From: Skermanella sp. TT6
Lineage (GTDB): Bacteria; Pseudomonadota; Alphaproteobacteria; Azospirillales; Azospirillaceae
Length of the DNA: 64,000 nt
Direction: 5' to 3'
Assembly (NCBI RefSeq): GCF_016653635.2
Contig: NZ_CP067420.1
Coordinates: 5,544,001 to 5,608,000 of the forward strand
The notes under the pieces were generated by a model that saw nothing but the letters and a program-made list of their open reading frames with translations, was not told the origin of the DNA and ran no database searches. Below, one piece after another: positions 32,206 through 44,267 of this stretch. Position 1 is the stretch's first letter. The number at the start of each line of letters is the position of its first letter. Both the position numbers and the translations under genes were made by a program.

Positions 32206-33468
32206 TCAGACCGACCGTTCCTCCCGCACCGCAAACAACAGCACCAGACCCAACGCGAGCAATAGCACGATGGTTGCCATTCCCGCCCGTTGACTTTGGA
32301 AGGATTCCGTGGCCCACGCGAGGAGAAGCGGCCCCGCGAAGGAGACAGCCCGGCCGGATAACGCGTACAGGCCGAACATCTCCGTCTCCATCCCCGGCGG
32401 CGACAGGCGGGCCATCATCGACCGCCCGGCCGCCTGCGCCGGCCCGACGAAGATCCCCAGCCCCAGCGCCAGGACCCAGAAGGCGGTCTGGGACTCGGCG
32501 AACAGCAGCGGCACGCCGAATCCGATCAGCCCCGCCAGGCACCAGGCGATGGTCCGCTTCGGTCCGATCCAATCGTCGATCCAGGCGAAACCGAAGGCCC
32601 CGGCCGCCGAGGTGACGTTCAGCGCGATCGCGAACATCACGATCTGGTCGAACGCCATGCCGAAGGTCCCGGCGGCATAGATGCCCCCGAAGGCGAACAG
32701 CGTGTTCAGCCCGTCGCGGTAGAGGGCGCTCGCGACCAGCCAGCGGACGATGTTGGCATAGCGCCGGATGTGCCGCAGGGTGTCCGCCAGCTCCCGCAGC
32801 CCTTCCCGCACCGCCGTCCCGAGCGGGACCCCGGTGGACGGCCGGTCCGGCGTCAGCAGGAACAGCGGCAGGGCGAAGACCGCGTACCACGCGGCCACCA
32901 GCAGGGCGGTCGCCCGGACGTTCGCCTGCTCCGCGGTTCCGACCAGGCCGAACAGCGGGTTCTCCGCCTGCACCAGCCCGAACAGCGCCAGCACCAGGCA
33001 GCCGAGCCCGCCGACATAGCCCAGGCCCCAGCCCCAGCCGGAGACCCGGCCGGTATAGCCCGGCGGCGCCAGCGACGGCAGCATGGCGTTGTAGAAGACG
33101 TTGGCCAGCTCGAAAGTGACGCCGGTCAAAGCCACCAGCACCAGCGCCGGCATCACCGACGACGGCTCCGGCGTGACGAACCACAGCAGCGCCGTGCCCG
33201 CGACGGTCAGGGCCGTGAACAGGGCCAGCCAGGGCTTGCGCCGCCCGCCCCGGTCGGCGATGGCGCCCAGCACCGGGCTCAGCACGGCCACCGCCAGCCC
33301 GGAAACGGCGACCGCCCTGCCCCACTGGGCGGTGCCCGCCACCTCGGACTCCGCCACCGCCCGGGTGAAGTACACGCTGAAGATGAAGGTGCCGATGACC
33401 GTGTTGTAGGCCGACATGGCCCAGTCATAAAGGCACCAGGAGAAGATCCCGCCCCGCCGTTCCACCAA
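32206..33468 (-). CDS. MFS transporter, UMF1 (Atg22-like) type
   Basis: A 420-residue, twelve-helix protein. The N-terminus, GGIFSWCLYDWAMSAYNTVI, is the hallmark of the UMF1/Atg22 group. Between helices 2 and 3 it has AIADRGGRRKPWL, the MFS loop. The relatives move amino acids or unknown solutes; the substrate cannot be read from sequence. Single gene, start ATG at 33468, with an in-frame GGG-containing leader. The upstream gap of 58 bases separates it from the HerA-like gene on the same strand. Confidence 0.88.
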   Translation of the reverse strand: MVERRGGIFSWCLYDWAMSAYNTVIGTFIFSVYFTRAVAESEVAGTAQWGRAVAVSGLAVAVLSPVLGAIADRGGRRKPWLALFTALTVAGTALLWFVTPEPSSVMPALVLVALTGVTFELANVFYNAMLPSLAPPGYTGRVSGWGWGLGYVGGLGCLVLALFGLVQAENPLFGLVGTAEQANVRATALLVAAWYAVFALPLFLLTPDRPSTGVPLGTAVREGLRELADTLRHIRRYANIVRWLVASALYRDGLNTLFAFGGIYAAGTFGMAFDQIVMFAIALNVTSAAGAFGFAWIDDWIGPKRTIAWCLAGLIGFGVPLLFAESQTAFWVLALGLGIFVGPAQAAGRSMMARLSPPGMETEMFGLYALSGRAVSFAGPLLLAWATESFQSQRAGMATIVLLLALGLVLLFAVREERSV

Positions 33469-33526
33469 GATCCGCTCCCGTCCCGCCGGTCGAAGCGCGC
33501 CGGCCCCGGAAACGGGTCGCGGCCGG

Positions 33527-34981
33527 TCAGCGCTTCATGATGGCGCCCAGGATACCCCGCGCGATCTGCCGGCCCAACTGCGTTCCGAGGCTGCGCAGCG
33601 CGCTGTTGACCATCGCCTCCCCCGGGGACTGGCGCGGCGCCGCGGCACGGGGCTGGCGGGCCGCCGGTTTCCGGGGCGGCGCCGGCTCCATGACCGGCTT
33701 CTCCGCCCGCTCGCGCAGGTGCTCATAGGCGGAGTGCCGGTCGATCGGGTGGTCGTAGCGGCCCTTCACCGGGCTGCGGGAGAGCAGGTCGGCCCGCTCG
33801 GCGGCGCCGATCGGCCCGAGGCGGCAGCCGGGCGGCGCCATCATCACCCGGTCCACGACCGAGGGAATGCCCTTGGCCTCCAGCAGGGAGACCAGCGCCT
33901 CGCCGACCGCCAGTTCCTGGATCGCCGCGGCGGCGCTGAATTTCGGGTTGGCCCGGAAGGTCTCGGCGGCGGCGCGCACCGCCCGCTGGTCGCGCGGGGT
34001 GAAGGCGCGCAGCGCGTGCTGGACCCGGTTGCCGAGCTGGCCCAGCACGTCCTCCGGGATGTCGAGCGGGTTCTGGGTGATGAAATAGACGCCCACCCCC
34101 TTGGAGCGGATCAGCCTGACCACCTGCTCGACCTTGTCCACCAGCGCCTTGGGCGCGTCGTCGAACAGCAGGTGCGCCTCGTCGAAGAAGAACACCAGCT
34201 TGGGCTTGGGCAGGTCGCCGGCCTCGGGCAGCTCCTCGAACAGCTCCGACAGCAGCCACAGCAGGAAGGTCGCGTAGAGGCGGGGCGACCGCATCAGCTT
34301 GTCGGCGGCCAGCAGGTTGACGATGCCGCGCCCGTCCGGCGCCACCCGCATCAGGTCGGCCAGCTCCAGCGCCGGCTCGCCGAAGAAGCTTTCCGCCCCC
34401 TGCTGCTCCAGCACCAGGAGCTGGCGCTGGATCGCGCCGACCGACGCCTTGCTGACGGTGCCGTAGCGCGGCGCGAACGTCGCGGCGTTGTCGGCCACAT
34501 GGCCCAGCATGGCGCGCAGGTCCTTCAGGTCGAGCAGCAGGAGCCCTTCGTCGTCGGCGACCTTGAAGGTGAGGTTCAGCACGCCTTCCTGGACGTCGTT
34601 CAGCTCCAGCAGGCGGGCCAGCAGCAGCGGCCCCATCTCCGAGACGGTGGCGCGGATCGGATGCCCCTGCTCGCCGAACAGGTCCCACGGCACCGTCGGG
34701 CAGCCGTCCGACGCCGGGTCCGCGATGCCCAGGAGCGCCGCCCGCTCCGCGACCTTGGGATTGCCGCCGCCGGGCTGGCTGATACCGGCGAGGTCGCCCT
34801 TGACGTCGGCCAGGAAGACCGGCACGCCGGCCCGGGAGAACCCTTCCGCCAGCACCTGGAGCGACACCGTCTTGCCGGTCCCGGTCGCCCCGGCGATCAG
34901 CCCGTGCCGGTTGGCGTATTTCAGCGGAAGGACCTGGCTTTCCTCCCCCTTGCCCACGAAGATGCCCTCACCCCCAGCCAT
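33527..34981 (-). CDS. HerA-like ATPase (DUF853)
   Basis: A 484-residue P-loop ATPase of the HerA/FtsK superfamily, DUF853 group. Walker A is GATGTGKT (K37), followed by DVKGDLAGI; Walker B is [13 protein letters not shown] near residue 230, and [10 protein letters not shown] carries the sensor. The C-terminus is a proline- and arginine-rich linker and a short conserved helix ([20 protein letters not shown]). Some relatives belong to DNA repair or defence operons, but here no nuclease is adjacent. GAGGAG precedes the ATG at 34981; the longer frame upstream has no support. Confidence 0.88.
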   Translation of the reverse strand: MAGGEGIFVGKGEESQVLPLKYANRHGLIAGATGTGKTVSLQVLAEGFSRAGVPVFLADVKGDLAGISQPGGGNPKVAERAALLGIADPASDGCPTVPWDLFGEQGHPIRATVSEMGPLLLARLLELNDVQEGVLNLTFKVADDEGLLLLDLKDLRAMLGHVADNAATFAPRYGTVSKASVGAIQRQLLVLEQQGAESFFGEPALELADLMRVAPDGRGIVNLLAADKLMRSPRLYATFLLWLLSELFEELPEAGDLPKPKLVFFFDEAHLLFDDAPKALVDKVEQVVRLIRSKGVGVYFITQNPLDIPEDVLGQLGNRVQHALRAFTPRDQRAVRAAAETFRANPKFSAAAAIQELAVGEALVSLLEAKGIPSVVDRVMMAPPGCRLGPIGAAERADLLSRSPVKGRYDHPIDRHSAYEHLRERAEKPVMEPAPPRKPAARQPRAAAPRQSPGEAMVNSALRSLGTQLGRQIARGILGAIMKR

Positions 34982-35079
34982 GCGCCGCTCCTCTCCCCGG
35001 ATGTCGCCCGCGATAGAATGCCAGGAATCCGGAGCGGATGCATAGTTCCGTACGGAAGCTTCACGGGAAGGGCAGGAAC

Positions 35080-35367
35080 ATGAAATTACCACCCAATAGA
35101 GTTGGCGAGAGTTTCAGCAAAAATCAACCTCTTGAGAGCGCAAGCAACCAGATCGACCAGACTTCTCTTTCTAATGAAGATCGAGAAAGAGATTTGCAGT
35201 CCCTAAGAGATATCATCGAGGCTTCACTCAAGAATGGCGGTAGCTTTACTGATGAAGATGTTTCCAACGCCATAGAAGCGAAGTCCGTCGCTATGAGGGA
35301 AAAAGATTTGCCGGCGCGACTCTCCACCGAAGACTTCCGCATTGCGGAAGAAGAGGATCATGGATGA
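35080..35367 (+). CDS. Low-GC hypothetical protein, probably acquired
   Basis: A 95-residue hydrophilic protein ([20 protein letters not shown]). The C-terminal half, [20 protein letters not shown] then [20 protein letters not shown], is predicted helical. Base composition and codon use differ sharply from the neighbours: many A- or T-ending codons in a GC-rich setting. That suggests recent transfer. AGGAAC lies just before the ATG. The stop codon falls inside decamer palindrome copy C, so the repeat may have replaced the original 3' end. It could be a solitary antitoxin-type protein, but no partner toxin is present. Confidence 0.55.
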   Translation: MKLPPNRVGESFSKNQPLESASNQIDQTSLSNEDRERDLQSLRDIIEASLKNGGSFTDEDVSNAIEAKSVAMREKDLPARLSTEDFRIAEEEDHG

Positions 35368-35486
35368 ACACCGATGGGCACGGATGAACACGGATAACAT
35401 TCTAATGACGTTCGACCGATCCGCCTCCCGGTCAGGACGCCGCGCAAGTCGGTTCCGTGTCCATCCGTGCCTGCCAGCGTGCATCC
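35362..35486. repeat. Decamer-type palindromic repeat, copy C (diverged)
   Basis: The left arm (35362-35395, GATGAACACCGATGGGCACG) and right arm (35451-35486) match in inverted orientation at about three quarters of the positions around a 55-base loop. The 10-base period is kept in GATGGGCACG and GATGAACACG. It overlaps the last bases of the low-GC gene. Confidence 0.75.
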
Positions 35487-35693
35487 GCGATCCATCGGCC
35501 TGCCCGGCCCCAAGGCCCCCGCCGCCGGCCGGCACCGTGCCGCCGATACCTGGTCGTTGACTCCCCCTCCCTCCCCGGTGCTATTTTCCGGCCGACGCAC
35601 GGGTGAAAGGCACCCGGAGCGACCATATGCATTGATGCAAGGCCGCGCCGCACCGGACGCGCCGACCGCAACGGGTTTTCCAGGGTTCAGCTT
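35368..35693 (+). other. Intergenic region before miaB
   Basis: 326 bases. The first 120 are palindrome copy C. The remainder contains a Pro/Ala-rich pseudo-frame without support, and no obvious promoter boxes. AGGG at 35682-35685 serves as a weak ribosome site for the TTG start of miaB. Confidence 0.5.
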
Positions 35694-37123
35694 TTGACCA
35701 AGAAGAAACTGTTCATCAAGACCTGGGGCTGTCAGATGAACGTCTATGACAGCGCCCGCATGGCCGATGTCCTGGCGCCGCTGGGCTATCGGCCGGTCGA
35801 GGCCCCCGAGGGGGCCGACATGGTCATCCTGAACACCTGCCATATCCGCGAGAAGGCTTCGGAGAAGGTCTTTTCCGAGCTGGGCCGCCTGCGGCTGGAG
35901 AAGAACCGGCAGGCTGCCGACGAGGCCGGCCGCCGCATGATCATCGCCGTCGCCGGCTGCGTCGCCCAGGCGGAGGGCGAGGAGATCATGGCGCGCGCGC
36001 CGTTCGTCGACATGGTGTTCGGCCCCCAGACCTACCACCAGCTGCCCGAGATGGTCGCCCGCGCCAGCCGCGCCGCCGGCGAGCGGGTCCTGAACACCGA
36101 TTTCCCGGTGGAGAGCAAGTTCGACTTCCTGCCGGGCGAGAGCGCGGACGCCGGCGTCTCGGCCTTCCTGTCGGTGCAGGAGGGCTGCGACAAGTTCTGC
36201 ACCTTCTGCGTCGTCCCCTACACCCGGGGCGCGGAGTTCTCGCGGCCCGCGGCCCAGATCCTGGCCGAGGCGCGGCGCATGGCGGCGTCCGGCACCCGCG
36301 AGATCACCCTTCTCGGCCAGAACGTCAACGCCTACCACGGCGACGGCCCGGCCGGCGGCACCTGGGGCCTGGGCCGGCTGATCCGCGAAGTGGCCGCGAT
36401 CGACGGCGTGGAGCGCATCCGCTACACGACGTCGCATCCGCGCGACATGGAGGACGACCTGATCGCCGCCCACGGCGAGGTGCCCCAGCTGATGCCGTTC
36501 GTCCACCTGCCGGTGCAGAGCGGGTCGGACCGCATCCTGGCCGCCATGAACCGCAAGCACACGGCCGACGACTACCGCCGGCTGATCGACAGGATGCGCG
36601 CGGCCCGCCCGGACCTGGCATTGTCGTCCGACTTCATCGTGGGCTTCCCCGGAGAGCGCGACGCGGACTTCGCGGAAACGCTGCGGCTGGTCACCGACAT
36701 CGGCTACGCCCAGGCCTATTCCTTCAAGTACAGCGCGCGGCCGGGCACGCCGGCGGCGGGGCTGGACGACGCCCAGGTGCCGGAGCCCGTGAAGAACGAG
36801 CGGCTGGCGGCGCTCCAGCAGCTGCTCAACGCCCAGCAGGTCGCCTTCAACCAGGCCTGCGTCGGCCGCGTCCTGCCGGTGTTGCTGGACCGGTCCGGCA
36901 AACGGCCGGGCCAGCTGATGGGGCGCAGCCCGTTCATGCAGTCGGTCCCGGTCACCGCGCCGCAACGTCTGGCCGGAACGGTGGTTGATGTCCTTATCAG
37001 TGCCGCACACGCCAACAGCCTCGCCGGCGAGCCGGTGCTGGCCGACGGCGTGACGGTCTCCGGCCCGGCGGCCCCTGCGCCGCCCGTGGACTTTTCCAAC
37101 CCCCCAGCCTGGGAGGCAACTGC

Positions 37124-37127
<4 letters not shown>
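35694..37127 (+). CDS. miaB: tRNA-2-methylthio-N6-isopentenyladenosine synthase MiaB
   Basis: A 477-residue radical SAM enzyme that adds methylthio to i6A37 of tRNAs. N-terminal UPF0004 domain with cysteines in [18 protein letters not shown] and AVAGCVAQ holds the auxiliary cluster. The radical SAM cluster is CDKFCTFC (in [19 protein letters not shown]). A C-terminal TRAM domain spans about residues 375-445. It starts with TTG at 35694; the first residues, [14 protein letters not shown], match the family start. It is the first gene of the miaB-phoH-ybeY-corC-lnt operon. Confidence 0.96.
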
Positions 37128-38154
<1,027 letters not shown>

Positions 38155-38158
<4 letters not shown>

Positions 38159-38736
38159 CGGCATCGGCCCACCCGCCGCTGGAGATCTCGGTCGGCCTGG
38201 AAGCCGGCGACTGGGAAGACCTGGTCGCGGACGCCGAGGGGCGGGTCGAGGCCGCGGCCCGCGCGGCCTTCGCCGCGGCCGAGCATCCGGACGTCCTGCG
38301 CGGCGCGGCGGCGGCCGAGATGAGCCTCGTGCTCGCCGACGACGCCATGGTCCGGACGCTCAACCGCGATTATCGCGGCAAGGACAAGCCGACCAACGTC
38401 CTCTCTTTCGCGTTGCTCGACGATGCCGGGGACGCCGATGATGACTTGGCGTCGCATCCGGGAATGCCTATACTGATCGGAGACGTGATCCTGGCCTGTG
38501 AAACCGTGCGGCGCGAAGCCGCCGAACAGGGAAAGCCGGTCGAGGATCATCTGACGCACCTGGTAATTCATGGCGTGCTCCATCTTCTCGGTTATGATCA
38601 CGAGACCGACCCCGACGCCGACCGCATGGAAAGGCTGGAAACCAGCATTCTCGCCGGCATGGGCATCGCCGATCCCTATGCCGGGCCGCCGCCGGACCCC
38701 GATCGATCGCCTCGCGATCCGGACGTGTCCGGGTGA
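38155..38736 (+). CDS. ybeY: Endoribonuclease YbeY
   Basis: A 193-residue zinc-dependent RNase needed for 16S rRNA 3' end maturation and ribosome quality control. The zinc site H139-x3-H143-x5-H149 lies in HGVLHLLGYDHETD. The conserved LNRDYRGKDKPTNVLSF is at about residues 75-91. The C-terminal tail after the zinc site is proline- and aspartate-rich. Translation is coupled to phoH by a four-base overlap. Confidence 0.95.
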
Positions 38737-38769
38737 CGGCGCGGATGGCGGCCCCAAACCCCAAACCAT

Positions 38770-39687
38770 ATGACAATGGCAGACATATCCGGCAGTAGGA
38801 CGCCCCGTGAAGACGGGGCCGACGAGCAGAACTCCTTCACCGGCCAATTTCGCGGCTGGTTGAGGACCATCCTGGGGGGACGCGGCGACACGACGCTGCG
38901 CGACACCATCGAGGAACTGATCGAGGAACGGCGGGAAGCCGAGGGATCGATCGCCGCCGACGAGCGGGTACTCCTCGCCAACATCCTCAAGCTTCGGGAC
39001 CGCACCGTCGTGGACACGATGGTGCCGCGCGCCGACATCGTCGCCGTCGACATCGACACGACGCTGCCGGAGCTGATCGAGCGCATGTCCCAGGAGGCCC
39101 ACTCCCGGATGCCGGTCTACCGCGAGACCCTCGACGACGTCGTCGGCGTGGTCCACATCAAGGACGTGCTGTCCGCGGTCGCGCGCAAGACGCCCTTCCA
39201 GCTCAAGGACATCACCCGCGACGCGGTGATCGTGGCGCCCAGCATGCCGGTCCTCGACCTGCTGCTCCAGATGCGCCAGTCGCGCCAGCACATGGCGCTG
39301 GTCGTGGACGAGTTCGGCGGCATCGACGGCCTCGTGACGATCGAGGACCTGGTCGAGGAGATCGTCGGCGAGATCGAGGACGAGCACGACGACGCGGAGG
39401 AGCCGATGCTGGTGACCCGCCCGGACGGCACGATGCTGGCCGACGCCCGCGTCCCGATCGACGATTTCCTGAGCCTCGTCGGCCCCGTCCTGGACGACGG
39501 GGAGCGGGAGGACTTCGACACGCTCGGCGGCCTCGTGTTCAACCTCGCCGGCCGCGTGCCGAGCCGGGGCGAACTGCTCAAGCATCCCTCGGGCCTGGAG
39601 TTCGAGGTGGTGGACGCCGATCCGCGGCGGATCAAGCGCCTGCGGGTCCGCAACCTTCCGGAGCCCGTCGACGCCACCCATGGATGA
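38770..39687 (+). CDS. corC: CorC/HlyC-type CBS-domain protein
   Basis: A 305-residue soluble protein. An N-terminal acidic/helical region contains RDTIEELIEE, two CBS domains follow (about residues 80-200; TMVPRADIVAVD, HSRMPVYRE and MALVVDEFGGIDGLVTIEDL are the signatures), and a C-terminal CorC/HlyC domain (about 215-300). It is linked to magnesium and cobalt efflux or membrane integrity. Its last 8 bases overlap lnt. Confidence 0.93.
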   Translation: MTMADISGSRTPREDGADEQNSFTGQFRGWLRTILGGRGDTTLRDTIEELIEERREAEGSIAADERVLLANILKLRDRTVVDTMVPRADIVAVDIDTTLPELIERMSQEAHSRMPVYRETLDDVVGVVHIKDVLSAVARKTPFQLKDITRDAVIVAPSMPVLDLLLQMRQSRQHMALVVDEFGGIDGLVTIEDLVEEIVGEIEDEHDDAEEPMLVTRPDGTMLADARVPIDDFLSLVGPVLDDGEREDFDTLGGLVFNLAGRVPSRGELLKHPSGLEFEVVDADPRRIKRLRVRNLPEPVDATHG

Positions 39688-41323
39688 CGCTTCCGTGCGC
39701 CTCCGGGGTCGGGGCGGAAGCGCGGACGACGCGGCGGCAGGAGGCGCGGCGCCGCGGGAAGGGATGCTGCGCCTCGCGGCGCGGGTGTCCGCCCTGGCCG
39801 GCTGGCGCCGCTACCTCGCCGCGGCGGCGTTCGGCGGCCTCGCGACCCTGGCCCTGCCTCCGGCCTTCGCCGTGCCCGTGCTGCTGCTGGCCTTTCCCGG
39901 CCTGCTCTGGCTGCTCGACGGCGCGGCGACCCGCCGGGCCGCCTTCTTCACCGGCTGGTGGTTCGGCTTCGGGCATTTCCTGCTCGGCCTCTACTGGATC
40001 TCCTTCGCGCTGCTGACCGACATCGACCGCTTCTGGTGGATGATGCCGTTCGCCGCGGCGGGGCTGCCGGCGCTGCTCGCCGTCTTCGTCGGGCTGGCGA
40101 CGCTGGGACTGCACGTCCTGGCCCGGCGGCTGCGCCTGGGCGGGCTTGCGCGCGTGCTCGCCTTCGCGATGCTGTGGACGGTGGCGGAGTATCTGCGCGG
40201 GCATGTCCTGACCGGCTTCCCCTGGAACCTGATCGGGTATTCCTGGGTGGGATTCCTGCCGGTCCTCCAAAGCGTCGCGGTGATCGGCACCTATGGCCTG
40301 GGTCTCCTGACGGTCGCGGTCGCCGCCACGCCGGCCCTGTTCGGCGACCCCGCCGAGTCGCGGCGGCGGGCCGCCGGATCGGTGGCGTTCGGCCTTCTCC
40401 TGGTCGCCGCGATCGGCGTCGCAGGCTGGGTCAGATTGTCGCAGAACGACGGGTCCACGGTTCCCGGAATAGTGGTACGCATCGTCCAGCCGAACATCGC
40501 GCAGACATTGAAATGGGACCCGGCCGAGCGGGCGCGGAACTTCGAGCGGCTGCTGGAAATGACGGCCGCGAGCCCGGCCGCGGGCGGCCCGGCCCCCACC
40601 CACGTGGTCTGGCCGGAAACGGCGGTACCCTTCTTCCTGGAACGGGACGCGGCGGTCCGGCAGGCGATCGGGTCGGTGACCCCGCCCGGGGGCAGCGTGA
40701 TCACCGGCGCCCCGCGGGTCAGGACGGAGCCGGACGGCACCAACCGGTTCTGGAACAGCCTCCATGCGGTGGACGGCAGCGGCGCGGTGGTCGCCAGCTA
40801 CGACAAGTTCCACCTGGTGCCGTTCGGCGAGTACATGCCGCTGCGGGGCGTCCTGCCGGTCGCGGCCATCGCGGCCGGATCGACCGACTTCTCCGCGGGG
40901 GCCGGCCCGGAGACGCTGGACGTCGCCGGCCTGCCGCCGTTCAGCCCGCTCGTCTGCTACGAGGTGATCTTCCCCGCCGCGGTGAAGAACCCGGAACGGC
41001 GGCCGGAATGGCTGCTCAACGTGACGAACGACGCCTGGTACGGCATCAGCGCCGGGCCGCACCAGCACTTCGCCATCGCCCAGGCCCGCGCCGTCGAGGA
41101 GGGGCTTCCCATGGTCCGGGCGGCGAACACCGGCATATCCGGGGTCGTCGACGGCTACGGCCGGATCTCGGCCTATCTCGAGTTGGGTACGCGCGGGGTC
41201 GTTGACGCGGCGCTGCCGGAAGCGCTTGGGAACACCCCGTATGGTCGAATCGGCGACTGGACATTGGTGTTACTTCTTATGAGTTTTGCCCTCAGCACAA
41301 CCATCGCTCGACAGACCCCTTGA
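39680..41323 (+). CDS. lnt: Apolipoprotein N-acyltransferase Lnt
   Basis: A 547-residue inner-membrane enzyme that adds the third acyl chain to lipoproteins. The first half has about six membrane helices, the second is a nitrilase-like domain with catalytic triad E313 (VVWPETAVPF), K376 (YDKFHLVPFGEYMPL) and C426 (VCYEVIFP). A final helix (LLLMSFALS) anchors the C-terminus. It is full length and ends the miaB operon. Confidence 0.96.
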   Translation: MDDASVRLRGRGGSADDAAAGGAAPREGMLRLAARVSALAGWRRYLAAAAFGGLATLALPPAFAVPVLLLAFPGLLWLLDGAATRRAAFFTGWWFGFGHFLLGLYWISFALLTDIDRFWWMMPFAAAGLPALLAVFVGLATLGLHVLARRLRLGGLARVLAFAMLWTVAEYLRGHVLTGFPWNLIGYSWVGFLPVLQSVAVIGTYGLGLLTVAVAATPALFGDPAESRRRAAGSVAFGLLLVAAIGVAGWVRLSQNDGSTVPGIVVRIVQPNIAQTLKWDPAERARNFERLLEMTAASPAAGGPAPTHVVWPETAVPFFLERDAAVRQAIGSVTPPGGSVITGAPRVRTEPDGTNRFWNSLHAVDGSGAVVASYDKFHLVPFGEYMPLRGVLPVAAIAAGSTDFSAGAGPETLDVAGLPPFSPLVCYEVIFPAAVKNPERRPEWLLNVTNDAWYGISAGPHQHFAIAQARAVEEGLPMVRAANTGISGVVDGYGRISAYLELGTRGVVDAALPEALGNTPYGRIGDWTLVLLLMSFALSTTIARQTP

Positions 41324-41364
41324 TCGTCGCACATATTTTCGTATGCGCGTGCACAAGAATGCGC

Positions 41365-41376
41365 TAGTACGTACTA
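41365..41376. promoter_or_regulatory. Palindrome TAGTACGTACTA upstream of the XRE regulator
   Basis: A perfect 12-base palindrome in the 113-base AT-rich gap between lnt and the XRE regulator, 61 bases before its ATG. The position fits a self-operator. A second imperfect dyad, TGCATACACGTGCA, follows at 41383-41396. Confidence 0.45.
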
Positions 41377-41436
41377 TTGAATGCATACACGTGCATGGCT
41401 AGTTACAACATTAACATTCAATAGGGGTTTGAGGGC

Positions 41437-41916
41437 ATGCAACCACAGACACGAGGCCGGCGTGGAACCGGCGGGCGGCCCAAGACCGGGAAGCCGAATC
41501 CGATCGATGTGCATGTCGGGTCGCGGGTAAGGCTGCGCCGCACTCTCCTCGGCATGAGCCAGGAGAAGCTGGGCGAGGCGATCGGCCTGACGTTCCAGCA
41601 GGTCCAGAAATACGAGCGGGGCGCGAACCGGATCGGTGCGAGCCGCCTGTTCGACCTCAGCCGCGTCCTGGACGTCCCGGTTTCGTTCTTCTTCGACGAT
41701 ATGCCGCCCGACTCCAACGCGATCATCCCGGGCGAGCCCGTACACGGCGGTTTCGGCGAGGAGAAGTCGGGTTCGTTCGAGCCCGATCCGATGGCCAAGC
41801 GGGAGACCCTGGAACTGGTCCGGGCATACTACCGCATCACCGACCCGCAGGTCCGTAAGCGCTTGTTCGAACTGACCAAGTCGGTCGCCAACGCGGCCAA
41901 CAACGAAGGCGACTGA
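41437..41916 (+). CDS. XRE-family transcriptional regulator
   Basis: A 159-residue protein. An N-terminal basic region is followed by a helix-turn-helix: VGSRVRLRRTLLGMSQEKLGE (residues 28-48), AIGLTFQQVQKYERGANRIG, then ASRLFDLSRVLDVPVSFFFDDMP. This type is common in alphaproteobacteria and conserved near lnt and metK. The C-terminal half is acidic then helical (RETLELVRAYYRITDPQVRKR). Target genes are unknown; it may control metK or itself. It is preceded by the TAGTACGTACTA palindrome. Confidence 0.88.
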   Translation: MQPQTRGRRGTGGRPKTGKPNPIDVHVGSRVRLRRTLLGMSQEKLGEAIGLTFQQVQKYERGANRIGASRLFDLSRVLDVPVSFFFDDMPPDSNAIIPGEPVHGGFGEEKSGSFEPDPMAKRETLELVRAYYRITDPQVRKRLFELTKSVANAANNEGD

Positions 41917-42060
41917 CCGGCGGCCGGTCTCGCCCTGGCCAAGGTTCCGGCCGGCCCTGCGCAGCCTGGGCCGGCAGCAGGGGCAATGCCGGACGGGCGA
42001 CCTCGTGAGCTTCCGAAACAATTCCCGCGAATATCCTTGCGGGATAGCCAGTTTGCCGGT

Positions 42061-42132
42061 TCCGGATCAAGTCACTTGACCCGGATGGTTCGGATTGCGA
42101 AAACAGGGATAATGGTCATCACGCCGGTGATG
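42061..42132 (+). promoter_or_regulatory. Dyad and hairpin in the metK leader
   Basis: TCCGGATCAAGT (42061-42072) and ACTTGACCCGGA (42074-42085) are inverted copies matching at 11 of 12 bases with one base between. A second hairpin, CATCAC-GCCG-GTGATG (42117-42132), follows 49 bases before the metK start. They may be an operator and an RNA stem. I could not fit a known SAM riboswitch consensus. Confidence 0.45.
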
Positions 42133-42181
42133 GGCCGATTATCTTCGTATGTCATCAATCCGCAACGTGCCGAGGCAACCT

Positions 42182-43343
<1,162 letters not shown>

Positions 43344-43351
<8 letters not shown>

Positions 43352-44108
43352 TCGTCCTCCCGGTCCGCGCGACGACGCGCCGGCCGACCTGCGGGAGAAA
43401 GTCTACGGCCGCCGGCGCGGCCGTAGACTGCGCCTCTACAAGACCGATCTGCTGGAAACGCTGCTGCCCCGGCTGGAGATCGCGTCTCCGGACGGCGGAC
43501 GGCGCATCGATCCCGTGTCGCTCTTCGCGGTGCCCGACGGTGCCGCAGGGACCGGCATGGGGTCCGGCATCCGGGACGTGTGGCTGGAAATCGGCTTCGG
43601 CAGCGGCGAGCACTTGGCCGGCCAAGCCGCGGCACATCCCGACATCGGCATGATCGGCTGCGAGCCCTTCCTCAACGGCGTGGCCAACCTCCTGGAGCAC
43701 ATCGACCAGGGCGGCCAGCGGAACATCCGCATCCTGGCCAACGACGCCCGGCCCCTGATCGATGCCCTGCCCGACGCGTCGATCGGCCGCTGCTTCGTGC
43801 TGTTCCCCGATCCCTGGCCCAAGATCCGCCACCACAAGCGCCGCTTCATCGGACCGGAGAACCTGGCCCGCCTGTCGCGCGTGCTGAAGGACGGGGCCGA
43901 GCTGCGCATGGCCAGCGACGTCATGGGCGTCGCCATGTGGATGCTGGAGCATGCCTGGCGGCATCCCGACTTCGAGTGGCTCGCCCGGACCGCGGAGGAC
44001 TGGCGCACCCGGCCCGACGACTGGCCCCAGTCGCGCTACGAGCGGAAGGGCATCGAGGCCGGCCGCAAGCCTGTGTTCCTGCGCTTCCGGCGCAAACCCC
44101 GGGGCTGA
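43344..44108 (+). CDS. trmB: tRNA (guanine-N7)-methyltransferase TrmB
   Basis: Methylates G46 of tRNAs using the SAM made by the upstream enzyme. The roughly 254-residue product has [20 protein letters not shown], then the SAM site [16 protein letters not shown], the GCEPFLNGV loop, [18 protein letters not shown] (catalytic PDPWPKxRHxKRR) and a closing [21 protein letters not shown]. The start is probably TTG 43344 overlapping the metK stop; no better start lies before the conserved part. Confidence 0.94.
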
Positions 44109-44217
44109 GCCGGCGGACCGGGCGCGCCACGGGATGCCCGGCCCGCAAGGCGCCGCACGCCCGGGAACCGGCCGGGCAAGGACCGGCAAGGCGCCCGGAA
44201 AGTATTGTGGAAAATCC

Positions 44218-44245
44218 TTGCGGCCTGCCTCAACTCCGCTATATT
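44218..44245 (+). promoter_or_regulatory. Promoter of the rimP-nusA-infB operon
   Basis: TTGCGG (44218-44223), 16 bases, TATATT (44240-44245). A start near 44252 gives a 150-base leader before rimP that contains two stable hairpins. Confidence 0.6.
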
Positions 44246-44267
44246 CCACTCCGTGATCCCATACGAT

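Noticed and set aside
42061-42181. A known SAM riboswitch in the metK leader
   Set aside because: Hairpins are present, but I could not fit SAM-I, SAM-II or SAM/SAH consensus sequences; kept as an unassigned structure.
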